Assembly: GCA_008016945.1 (NCBI GenBank)
Contig: SSGN01000235.1
Location: 1 to 12,053 of the forward strand
Reading direction: 5' to 3'
DNA: 12,053 bases
Source: Flavobacteriales bacterium
GTDB taxonomy: Bacteria > Bacteroidota > Bacteroidia > Flavobacteriales > PHOS-HE28
This document shows positions 1 to 6,742 of this stretch, one piece after another. Both the position numbers and the translations under genes were made by a program. Position 1 is the stretch's first letter; each line of letters opens with the position of its first letter. The notes under the pieces are model-generated. The model ran no database searches, was not told where the DNA came from, and was given only the letters and a program-made list of their open reading frames with translations.

Positions 1-1
1 C

Positions 2-481
2 ATACAAGGCGCCTCCGCAGCTGTGCTCAGCGTGTTCGTGGGCATCGCGGCCTACCGACCGGACATGGTGGTGCACCTGATCCTGATCGGCCCGGTGAAA
101 CTGATGTACGTGGCCGCGGTCTTCGTGCTGCTCGACCTGGTGGGCATAGGCTCCGGCGATGGCGTGGCCCACGAAGCGCACATCGGGGGTGCCCTGTACG
201 GCTTGCTCTCCTCGCTCCAGCTCAAACAAGGGCGCGATTGGTCGCTCGGTTTCGTGGAACTGCTGGAGCGGCTGTGGCCCTTTCGCGCGCGGAAGGCGAG
301 GATGCGGGTGGAGAAAAGCTTCTCCCGGAGCACACCGCGGAATGACGAGAAGTACAATGCGGATAAACGCGAGAAACAAGCCCGGGTGGACAGCATTCTG
401 GACAAGATCTCGCGGAGCGGATACGACAGCTTGAGCAAAGAAGAGAAGGACTACCTCTTCAAAGCGAGCGATGGCCGGTAG
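2..481 (+). CDS. Rhomboid-family intramembrane serine protease, 3' part only
   Basis: The start lies upstream of the window. The visible 159 residues hold the catalytic half of a rhomboid protease, which cleaves transmembrane segments of membrane proteins inside the lipid bilayer. The catalytic serine sits in a G-A-S-A-A motif (Ser codon 14-16), and the catalytic histidine is in H-E-A-H-I-G-G-A-L-Y-G (His codon 179-181). Hydrophobic helices lie between and after them. After the last helix comes a charged, soluble tail of about 80 residues ending in DKISRSGYDSLSKEEKDYL, a tail I recall as typical of Bacteroidota rhomboids (DUF6576-like). The second half of the Ser motif is Ala rather than the more usual Gly, which is tolerated in the family. 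A strong stem-loop starts 10 bases after the stop. The family call is firm; the natural substrate is unknown. Confidence 0.87.
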   Translation: MQGASAAVLSVFVGIAAYRPDMVVHLILIGPVKLMYVAAVFVLLDLVGIGSGDGVAHEAHIGGALYGLLSSLQLKQGRDWSLGFVELLERLWPFRARKARMRVEKSFSRSTPRNDEKYNADKREKQARVDSILDKISRSGYDSLSKEEKDYLFKASDGR

Positions 482-490
482 CGAGGGAAG

Positions 491-515
491 GCACCACCCG
501 CAGACCGGGTGGTGC
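491..515 (+). terminator. Perfect 10-bp stem-loop after the rhomboid gene
   Basis: The arms GCACCACCCG (491-500) and CGGGTGGTGC (506-515) are exact reverse complements around a 5-base loop. The stem is GC-rich and begins 10 bases after the rhomboid stop codon, as an intrinsic terminator would. No T-run follows, so it may instead be an attenuator or an RNA 3'-end stabiliser. The GTG codons at 509 and 512, which could extend the next gene upstream, lie inside the 3' arm. Confidence 0.5.
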
Positions 516-568
516 GAACAACGGTGAACAGGATACGCGAAACCGAGGAAAGGCCCGCAAAGCCAACG

Positions 569-1693
569 ATGGCCCGAGCACGGCCCTCGCGCTGGCTCAC
601 CCCTATGTGGTGGCTGAACATCCTGGCCGCCGTGGTCCTCTTGGTGACCTATCTGGCACCGCATGTGAGCCCCACCCTCTCGTGGATACCGGCACTACTG
701 GCCATGACCTTCCTGTACCAGGTGGTCCTCCATGCGCTGTTCGTGGCCTGGTGGTTCTTCTTCCGCCGCAAGCGCATGCTCCTTTCGGGCGGCCTGCTGT
801 TGCTGGGGTACGCCCATGTGGCCGACCATGTCCAGCTCTTTGGCCACGATGCCCCCACCACCGCCATCCGCGGCGAAGGCGTGAAGGTGATGACCTACAA
901 CGTGCGGCTGTTCGACCTGTACGACTGGAGGGGGAACAAGGCCACGCGCGATGCCATCTTCGCCGTGTTCGAGCGCGAGTCGCCCGACATCCTCTGCCTT
1001 CAGGAATACTTCCACAGCCCCAACAAGCGGTTCTTCCCTACGCGCAAGAGCCTCTTGGGAGAGCTCGGGTACAAGGCCTACCACGAGGGCTTCACCAACA
1101 CGGTGTCGCGGTACGAGCAGTACTTCGGCATCGCCACCTTCAGCCGCTATCCGATCGTTGGCAAGGGAGCCATGTCCTTCCCGGAGAATCCCTTCAACAA
1201 CTGCATCTGGACGGACATCGCCTTGCCCGAGGACACCATACGGGTGTACAATGCCCATTTGGCGAGCTACCATTTCGGCGATGCCGACTACAAATTCCTC
1301 AAGGCCCTGGACACGGATACGCATACGGACACCCTGAAGCAAGGCAGCGAACGGATCCTGAAGCGGCTGCTCCACGGTTTCCGACTGCGCGTGGGCGAAG
1401 TGCTACGCATTGCGGAACACATGCGGCAGAGCCCCCACCCCGTGCTGTATTGCGGCGACATGAACGATGTGCCGATGAGCTACGGGTACGCCACCCTGCG
1501 TGCGCTGCTCAACGACGCCTTCGTGGAGAGCGGTCGCGGCACGGGCGGCACCTACATCGGCGACCTGCCCAGCCTACGGATCGATCACATCCTGTACGGC
1601 CATGGGCTGCACGCCTGGGATTTCCGGACCTTGCCCGATGAACTGAGCGACCACCGCGCGATCACGGCCCGGATAGCGCTTACAGCGAACTGA
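569..1693 (+). CDS. Membrane-anchored endonuclease/exonuclease/phosphatase-family protein
   Basis: This 374-residue protein has about three N-terminal hydrophobic segments (roughly residues 14-32, 38-65 and 70-90) followed by a full EEP (DNase I-like) hydrolase domain. The metal-binding and catalytic motifs are all present: MTYNVR (N111), LCLQEY (E146), FSRYP, NAHL (H230), GDMND (D297, N299), RIDH (D339, H340) and SDHRA (D361, H362). The family cleaves phosphodiester bonds in nucleic acids, phosphoinositides or sphingolipids. The substrate cannot be read from sequence, and the catalytic domain probably sits next to the membrane. I chose ATG 569 over GTG 509 because 509 and 512 lie inside the stem-loop at 491-515 and the extra 20 residues (charged, Arg/Glu/Thr-rich) are not needed for the first helix. 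From memory, an EEP gene next to rhomboid genes is a common arrangement in Bacteroidota. The gene converges on the TraB/GumN gene with an 11-base gap. Confidence 0.87.
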   Translation: MARARPSRWLTPMWWLNILAAVVLLVTYLAPHVSPTLSWIPALLAMTFLYQVVLHALFVAWWFFFRRKRMLLSGGLLLLGYAHVADHVQLFGHDAPTTAIRGEGVKVMTYNVRLFDLYDWRGNKATRDAIFAVFERESPDILCLQEYFHSPNKRFFPTRKSLLGELGYKAYHEGFTNTVSRYEQYFGIATFSRYPIVGKGAMSFPENPFNNCIWTDIALPEDTIRVYNAHLASYHFGDADYKFLKALDTDTHTDTLKQGSERILKRLLHGFRLRVGEVLRIAEHMRQSPHPVLYCGDMNDVPMSYGYATLRALLNDAFVESGRGTGGTYIGDLPSLRIDHILYGHGLHAWDFRTLPDELSDHRAITARIALTAN

Positions 1694-1704
1694 CGAGCGC
1701 CCCC

Positions 1705-2625
1705 TCAACGCTCCTCGATGGCTGGCTCCTCCAGCAGCACCGGCGGGGTATGTACGCTCATCACGGCCTCCACCACATACCCTTTGGCGCGCAACCCGTG
1801 GATCAAGCCCAGAGGCGAAGGCAGGTGTGCCGCACCGATCAGGAAGAAGACCGGCTCGCCCTTCTGCAAGAGGGTATCCATCCGTTCCACCATGCGGTGG
1901 TTCCGCTCGGTGAGCAGTGCACGCTCGAACTCCGCTGGCATGCCACCGGCCTTCTCGCCCTCGGCCATCAAGGCTTCGAGGTCCTGCCTGGCATAGGCGT
2001 TGAGCATCTCGTCCATGGCACCGGGGTGGCCACCGTTGTCCACGTGATCCAGGAGCATGGTCGCCTGCACCTTCAGCGGTACGGCATCGATGGCGGCGAT
2101 CTGCTCAGCGGCCGTTTCGATACCGATCACACGCTTTCCGTTGTTCAACGCCCGGTGTTGGAGGTATTGGTCCAACACCATGGTCTGGTCACCAACACCG
2201 GCATTCATCTGGTTCTCGGTGAGGATGGCGAGCACGAAGAAGGGCTTCAACGAGGACAGCATGGGCGCCATGAACCCGAGTTCGTCCTTCATCGCGGCCT
2301 CCACCCGGCTCCACTCCTTCTTCTTATAGAGGTTCACGAGTTTCTGGCCGTTGGGCAGGCGCATGGTGGTGAAGAGCGCCTTGCCCAGCTCCTTGTCCGC
2401 CGAGAGATCGAGCTCGCCTGCGGCGATGGCGCACCGGTCCAGTGCGGGAAGCACCGAATCGCCGAACTGGAAGGCCCGGTCGTCCTTGCTGTGGACCGTT
2501 CCGTAGAGGTAGCTCGCAGCACTAGTTCCCGATGCCTGGATCCGCCAAAGCAAACTATGTGGCAGGGGGTCCTGGGCAGGAACGAGGTGGACGAAGAACA
2601 GCGGAAGTAGGGCGAAGGCGCGCAT
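1705..2625 (-). CDS. TraB/GumN-family protein, probably secreted
   Basis: This is a 306-residue protein of the TraB/GumN (Tiki-like) family. The N-terminal signature is LLWRI followed by YLYGTVH (G42-H45), and the C-terminal signature is IGAAHLPSPLG (H267) followed by a predicted strand, LRAKGYVVEAV. An ERNHRMVERM helix lies between them, as usual for the family. Eukaryotic Tiki relatives are metal-dependent proteases that use the paired GxxH motifs; for bacterial members the activity is unproven. The first 18 residues (MRAFALLPLFFVHLVPAQD) look like a signal peptide, which supports ATG at 2625. An upstream in-frame ATG at 2685 would add 20 residues that bury the signal peptide. The stop codon overlaps a small stem (1695-1699 with 1709-1713) between the convergent genes, possibly a weak shared terminator. 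The gene stands alone on its strand. Confidence 0.86.
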   Translation of the reverse strand: MRAFALLPLFFVHLVPAQDPLPHSLLWRIQASGTSAASYLYGTVHSKDDRAFQFGDSVLPALDRCAIAAGELDLSADKELGKALFTTMRLPNGQKLVNLYKKKEWSRVEAAMKDELGFMAPMLSSLKPFFVLAILTENQMNAGVGDQTMVLDQYLQHRALNNGKRVIGIETAAEQIAAIDAVPLKVQATMLLDHVDNGGHPGAMDEMLNAYARQDLEALMAEGEKAGGMPAEFERALLTERNHRMVERMDTLLQKGEPVFFLIGAAHLPSPLGLIHGLRAKGYVVEAVMSVHTPPVLLEEPAIEER

Positions 2626-2894
2626 GGCCCCAAGGTAGCACCCTATACCCTTCGGGCGACGATCCGTCCCAAGGGCTACCTCCACCTGCGAGAAATGAAG
2701 GCGGCATGGGTTCCCCGATCAGGGCTACGGGCCAGAACGGATCGGGAGTGAATGGGCGCTCCCTCCGCGCCTTTGGCTCATGGGGTGGCCATGGCCTGGC
2801 CTTGATCCGTGCCCTTCAACTTGCTTTCAAGGGAATAGGACGTTCCAAGGGATGCGCTGGAACGCGCAGGGAAGAGGCCCGAACGCCAATGGTA

Positions 2895-3002
2895 TCAGTC
2901 GGCAGCGAAAGCCAGTGCGAACGAGGCGATGGCGAGCACGGAGAACAACAAGACACTGATCCTGATCAGGTTGGTGCGGTCGGCAGGGCGTGTACGAAGC
3001 AT
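2895..3002 (-). CDS. Possible small single-pass membrane protein (35 aa)
   Basis: The ORF encodes a basic N-terminus (MLRTRPADRTNLIR) followed by one hydrophobic helix of about 19 residues (ISVLLFSVLAIASFALAFA) and a short acidic end. This positive-inside layout suits a single membrane pass with a cytoplasmic N-terminus. Codon third positions are mostly G or C, like the neighbouring genes. Alternative in-frame starts are GTG 3014 and ATG 3041, the latter adding MSRHRSVSKVPRS. A 7-bp stem-loop follows the stop by about 30 bases. I do not recognise the family. A hydrophobic stretch can arise by chance in GC-rich sequence, so this is a candidate only. Confidence 0.38.
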   Translation of the reverse strand: MLRTRPADRTNLIRISVLLFSVLAIASFALAFAAD

Positions 3003-3154
3003 GGAGCGAGGCACTTTCGATACACTCCTATGACGGGACATTCCGGGATGGTTGCTTCGATGGGCCACGGAGGATGGGAGCGATGAACGACCCACGCAAG
3101 GCCTCACCACCTTGGGCGATGCCGTGGCCACGGCTCCACCAACCGGCACTTGGA

Positions 3155-3162
3155 TACCTTTG
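3155..3162 (+). promoter_or_regulatory. TAnnTTTG-type -7 box ahead of mtaB
   Basis: TACCTTTG matches the Bacteroidota -7 consensus TAnnTTTG exactly. Transcription from it would begin near 3168-3170 and leave a leader of about 45 bases before the preferred mtaB start. I see no clear TTG -33 element at the expected spacing, so the call rests on the -7 box alone. An 8-mer with six fixed bases can occur by chance. Confidence 0.33.
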
Positions 3163-3213
3163 CGGCCATTCGCCGTGGCCATGGGCACATGTCCATCTGG
3201 GCGCATGGTAAAG

Positions 3214-4611
3214 ATGAGTTCGCCCCGCACCGTCGCCTTCCACACGTTGGGCTGCAAGCTCAACTTCAGCGAGTCCAGCACACTGGCCCGGTCGCTGGAG
3301 GAGGCGGGTTATGCCAAGGTGCGGCAAGAAGAGCGCCCCGATGTGTTCGTGCTGAACACGTGCAGCGTTACGGAGAACGCCGACAAGGAGTGCCGTAGGC
3401 ATGTGCGTCGGTTCCAGTCCATCAACCCTGAAGCGTTCATCGCCGTGGTGGGCTGTTATGCCCAGTTGAAGCCCGAGGAGATCGCCGGCATTCCCGGTGT
3501 GGACCTGGTACTGGGCGCCAGTGAGAAGTTCGACCTGGCCACATACATCGAGGAGCGGATCGGTGAGCGGAGCTCCGCCAAAGACGCCGGGGAAGCCCCT
3601 GTCGGCAGGGCGTTCCATTCGCCGATCAAGGAGCTCAAGCACTTCGTGCCCAGCTACAACGCCAACGATCGCACCCGCACCTTCCTGAAGGTACAGGATG
3701 GGTGCGACTACTTCTGTTCGTTCTGCACCATCCCCTTGGCCCGGGGCAGGAGCCGGAGCGCCACCATCGCCGACACCCTGGCGCAGGTGGCCACCATCGC
3801 CGCATCGGGGGTGAAGGAGATCGTGCTCACCGGGGTGAACACGGGCGACTTCGGCAAAGGGCACGACCAGACCTTCCTTCAACTGATCGAAGCACTGGAC
3901 AAGGTGGAAGGCATAGACCGCTTCCGGATCAGCAGCATAGAGCCGAACCTTTGCCATGATGGCGTGATCGACTTCGTCGCCTCGAGCGCACGTTTCGCGC
4001 CACACTTCCACATGCCGCTCCAAAGCGGCAGCGACGCCATCCTGCAACGCATGCGCCGCCGGTACGACACCGCGCTCTACGCCGAACGTGTCCACCGGAT
4101 CAAGGCGCGGATGCCGCACGCGTGCATCGGCGTGGACGTGATCACCGGCACCCCCGGCGAGACCGATGCGGAATTCCTGAGAACACACGCGTTCCTCCGC
4201 AGCATACCGGTGGACTACCTGCACGTGTTCACCTACAGCGAACGTGCCAACACCACCGCGGTGCGCATGGAGGAGGTGGTTCCCGTGGAGGTACGCCGCG
4301 AGCGCACCAGACAACTCCGGATCCTCAGCAACAAGCTGCAACGGGCATACTACCAACAACACCTCGGCACCACGCGCCCAGTGCTCTTCGAGGCCGAGGA
4401 GCACGAAGGCCGGATGCTCGGTTTCACGGACAACTACCTGCGGGTGGACCTGGCGTATGACCCGGCCCTGGTGAACACGATCGTCCCGGTCCAGTTGCAG
4501 CACATCGATGGGGAAGGGCATATCATCGGCGCTGCACAGCCCTCCCCCCCTTCCGTAGGGTCCCGTGGGGAAGTCCACCTGTTCTCACCCGCCGAAACCA
4601 ACCCTACCTGA
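3214..4611 (+). CDS. mtaB: tRNA t6A37 methylthiotransferase MtaB
   Basis: This 465-residue radical-SAM enzyme would add a methylthio group to N6-threonylcarbamoyladenosine at position 37 of ANN-decoding tRNAs, giving ms2t6A. The N-terminal methylthiotransferase domain carries the three cysteines of the auxiliary 4Fe-4S cluster: C14 (HTLGCKLN), C50 (LNTCSVT) and C81 (VVGCYAQ). The radical-SAM CxxxCxxC motif is C164, C168, C171 (DGCDYFCSFC). Later family motifs include LTGVNTGD, SSIEP, HMPLQSGSD, RRRY and DVITGTPGET. FHTLGCKLNFSE at the N-terminus is characteristic of MtaB rather than MiaB. ATG 3214 was chosen because the protein then starts a few residues before this motif; ATG 3205 is nearly as good. 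The frame stays open back to 3052, but that extension is featureless and lies upstream of the putative -7 box. The gene heads a run with lgt and a phosphatase gene. Confidence 0.94.
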   Translation: MSSPRTVAFHTLGCKLNFSESSTLARSLEEAGYAKVRQEERPDVFVLNTCSVTENADKECRRHVRRFQSINPEAFIAVVGCYAQLKPEEIAGIPGVDLVLGASEKFDLATYIEERIGERSSAKDAGEAPVGRAFHSPIKELKHFVPSYNANDRTRTFLKVQDGCDYFCSFCTIPLARGRSRSATIADTLAQVATIAASGVKEIVLTGVNTGDFGKGHDQTFLQLIEALDKVEGIDRFRISSIEPNLCHDGVIDFVASSARFAPHFHMPLQSGSDAILQRMRRRYDTALYAERVHRIKARMPHACIGVDVITGTPGETDAEFLRTHAFLRSIPVDYLHVFTYSERANTTAVRMEEVVPVEVRRERTRQLRILSNKLQRAYYQQHLGTTRPVLFEAEEHEGRMLGFTDNYLRVDLAYDPALVNTIVPVQLQHIDGEGHIIGAAQPSPPSVGSRGEVHLFSPAETNPT

Positions 4612-4625
4612 CCCACTCCGGTCAG
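4608..4625 (+). terminator. Small stem-loop overlapping the mtaB stop codon
   Basis: CTGACC (4608-4613) and GGTCAG (4620-4625) form a perfect 6-bp stem around a 6-base loop, and the first arm contains the TGA stop of mtaB. There is no T-run and the next gene begins 46 bases later on the same strand. At most it is a weak attenuator or an RNA-processing structure. Confidence 0.2.
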
Positions 4626-4671
4626 ATGCCGATCCACCGCCCGAAAGGATCCGCGAGCCAACGACCAAGCG

Positions 4672-5844
4672 ATGTACCCCACGATATACCATGCCCTCCT
4701 GGACCTCACCGGTCTCGACCTTCCGTTCCTGCGGTTCCTGAACAGCTTCGGGTTCTTCGTGGCGTTGGCCTTCGTATTCGCCAGCTGGACACTTGGGTTG
4801 GAACTGCGTCGCAAAGAGGGACTGCAGCTGCTTCAACCGGTCACGCGCAAGATCACCGTGGGCCTGCCCGCCACGCCCACCGAATTGGCTTGGAACGGAC
4901 TGCTCGGCTTCCTACTGGGCTGGAAAGGCCTCTACCTTCTCCTGAACTTCGGAGAGGCCAGCGCCGACCCGCAGGGCTTCCTCCTCAGTGGCAAGGGCAG
5001 CTTCCTGGGCGGTGTGGTGGTGGGCGCCCTGCTGGCCTGGTTGAAATGGCGGGAGAAGGACAAGGCCAAGTTGGCCGAACCGAGGACCGAAGTGATCCGC
5101 ATGCAGGCGCACGAGCATGGCGGCAACATCACCATGGTGGCGGCCCTGTGGGGCCTTATCGGAGCCAAGCTCTTCCATTGGCTGGAGAATCCAGATGAGT
5201 TCATCGGGTTCATCAAGCACCCCGGCGGCGATGGGGTGTTCAGCGGGCTCACCATGTACGGTGGTCTGCTCGTGGCGGGCTTCATGGTGATCCGGTACTT
5301 CCGCAACAACGGCATCCCGGTCTGGCACGGTGCGGACAGCGCGGCGCCCGGCGTGATGTTGGCGTATGGCGTAGGCCGCATCGGCTGCCAGGTGAGCGGC
5401 GATGGGGATTGGGGCGTGGTGAACCTCGCCCCCGCCCCGCGATGGATCCCGGACTGGCTGTGGAGCTACACGTATCCCAACAACGTGAACGGCGTGGGCA
5501 TACCCTACACCGGCCAGCCTTGCTTCGAGGGCTATTGCACGGTGCTGCCCGAACCCGTGTGGCCCACCCCGCTCTACGAGACCATCGTGTGCGTAGGGTT
5601 CTTCTTCCTCCTTTGGGCCCTGCGCAAGCGGATCACCACGCCCGGCATCATCTTCTTCCTCTTTCTCCTGCTCAACGGCATCGAGCGGTTCTTGATCGAG
5701 AAGATCCGCGTGAACGTGGCCTTCGCCGGCACTTGGACCCAAGCCGAAGTGATCTCCCTCGGACTGATCATCGTCGGGATCGCGGGCATCATCTGGAGGC
5801 GCCAACGAACCGCCACTGCAACGAACGGGAGCACCGACAACTGA
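4672..5844 (+). CDS. lgt: Prolipoprotein diacylglyceryl transferase, long divergent form
   Basis: Lgt is an inner-membrane enzyme that transfers diacylglycerol from phosphatidylglycerol to the lipobox cysteine of prolipoproteins, the first step of lipoprotein maturation. The 390 residues include about seven hydrophobic segments. Recognisable Lgt motifs are MYGGLL (Y196, at the position of the E. coli FHGG histidine), GVGRIGC (R236, matching the essential arginine of GRLGN), PTPLYE (residues 298-303) and GIERFLIEKIR (R339, E343). The usual asparagine after GRxG is cysteine (C239), and the following NGE segment reads SGDGDWG. I recall this variant in other Bacteroidota, so it is a lineage form rather than a broken gene. 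The protein is about 100 residues longer than E. coli Lgt. The extra length lies in the N-terminal half and in a loop at about residues 250-297 with a two-cysteine segment (PCFEGYC). It starts 60 bases after mtaB and ends 15 bases before the phosphatase gene. Confidence 0.91.
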   Translation: MYPTIYHALLDLTGLDLPFLRFLNSFGFFVALAFVFASWTLGLELRRKEGLQLLQPVTRKITVGLPATPTELAWNGLLGFLLGWKGLYLLLNFGEASADPQGFLLSGKGSFLGGVVVGALLAWLKWREKDKAKLAEPRTEVIRMQAHEHGGNITMVAALWGLIGAKLFHWLENPDEFIGFIKHPGGDGVFSGLTMYGGLLVAGFMVIRYFRNNGIPVWHGADSAAPGVMLAYGVGRIGCQVSGDGDWGVVNLAPAPRWIPDWLWSYTYPNNVNGVGIPYTGQPCFEGYCTVLPEPVWPTPLYETIVCVGFFFLLWALRKRITTPGIIFFLFLLLNGIERFLIEKIRVNVAFAGTWTQAEVISLGLIIVGIAGIIWRRQRTATATNGSTDN

Positions 5845-5859
5845 CCCTCTGTCATCTTC

Positions 5860-6657
5860 ATGGAACTCAAGAAACTCACCCAACAGGTCGAAGCCATCTG
5901 CATCGATGTGGCCGACTTCATCCGCAGCGAGGCCGGCAAGCTCACGGCGGCGGGCATCAGCGAAAAAAGCGCCAATAACCTGGTCACCCACGTGGACCAC
6001 ACCGCCGAGGACCGGCTGGTGGAGGCCCTGGAGAAGATCCTGCCCGAGGCGGGCTTCATCGCCGAGGAAGGAAGTGGGGAGAAAGGCGAAGGCCTGAACT
6101 GGATCATCGACCCGTTGGACGGCACCACGAACTTCGTTCACGGGGTGCCCTGCTACTGCATCAGCATCGCCCTGGTGAACGGCACGGAACCGGTACTGGG
6201 GGTGGTGCACGAGGTCACCCGCGACGAGCGCTTCACCGCGTGGAAAGGGGGTGGCGCCTACCTGAACGGGAAGCGGATCCAGGTCTCGCCGCGCCGGGAG
6301 TTGCAGGAGAGCCTGCTGGCCACGGGTTTTCCGTACGACGACTTCGGCTACGAGGCCGAATACATGGACCTGCTGCGCGAGCTGATGCACCGCACCCGCG
6401 GCATTCGGCGACTGGGCAGCGCCGCAGCGGACCTGGCGTACGTGGCCTGTGGGCGCTTCGAGGCCTTCTACGAATACGGGTTGAACAGCTGGGATGTGGC
6501 CGCCGGCGTGCTGCTGGTGCGCGAAGCGGGCGGGCGGGTGAGCGGATTCGCCCCGAGCAAGGACCCGCTCTTTGACGAGGAGATCGTGGCCAGCAACCGC
6601 GCCGTGCACGACGAACTGCTGGAGGTGATCGAACGGAACTGGCAGCGCCAGGATTAG
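5860..6657 (+). CDS. Inositol monophosphatase-family phosphatase
   Basis: This is a full-length (265 aa) member of the lithium-sensitive, Mg2+-dependent phosphatase superfamily (IMPase/SuhB). The metal-site motifs are all visible: LVTHVD (D46), IAEEGSG (E69/E70), IDPLDGTTNF (D84, D87) and SWDVAAG (D212). The enzyme would hydrolyse the phosphate of inositol-1-phosphate or a similar sugar or polyol phosphate. True substrates in Bacteroidota are not predictable from the core motifs, and a SuhB-like RNA role cannot be assumed. The ATG at 5860 gives the standard N-terminus and follows the lgt stop by 15 bases, so co-transcription with lgt is likely. An 85-base gap follows before the acyltransferase gene. 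Confidence 0.93.
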   Translation: MELKKLTQQVEAICIDVADFIRSEAGKLTAAGISEKSANNLVTHVDHTAEDRLVEALEKILPEAGFIAEEGSGEKGEGLNWIIDPLDGTTNFVHGVPCYCISIALVNGTEPVLGVVHEVTRDERFTAWKGGGAYLNGKRIQVSPRRELQESLLATGFPYDDFGYEAEYMDLLRELMHRTRGIRRLGSAAADLAYVACGRFEAFYEYGLNSWDVAAGVLLVREAGGRVSGFAPSKDPLFDEEIVASNRAVHDELLEVIERNWQRQD

Positions 6658-6742
6658 GCGTACCACCCGCCGGTGATGCCGCAGGAACCCCACCGGTCAT
6701 GGGAACGTACAACACGATCCATCGGACCTTCGCCCTTGTGAG

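Larger units (their letters stand above)
2626..3213. other. Gene-poor spacer between the TraB/GumN gene and mtaB
   Basis: These 588 bases separate two divergently transcribed genes. Long open frames exist on both strands, but they have the shadow character of GC-rich DNA: no domain, skewed composition and no believable start. What can be supported is one short hydrophobic ORF on the minus strand (2895-3002), a -7-like box at 3155-3162, and a small stem-loop with 7-bp arms (CGTTCCA 2841-2847, TGGAACG 2858-2864) just downstream of that ORF. No tRNA or other RNA gene was recognised. Confidence 0.5.

Noticed and set aside
2532..3086. Plus-strand 184-codon ORF overlapping the TraB/GumN start and spacer
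   Set aside because: It begins inside the TraB/GumN coding sequence on the other strand, is Gly/Arg-rich, and has no domain or hydrophobic segment.
3028..4578. Minus-strand open frame of 516 codons opposite mtaB
   Set aside because: It is a shadow of mtaB in GC-rich DNA; the plus-strand frame has all radical-SAM and cluster cysteines, while this one shows His/Val/Gly-rich shadow composition and no domain.
4912..6693. Minus-strand open frame of 593 codons opposite lgt and the phosphatase gene
   Set aside because: It spans two well-supported plus-strand genes and an intergenic gap, and reads as a compositional shadow without recognisable motifs.
6671..6697. CCGGTG/CACCGG inverted repeat after the phosphatase gene as a terminator
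   Set aside because: Only 6 bp with a 15-base loop and no T-run; not distinguishable from chance in GC-rich DNA.
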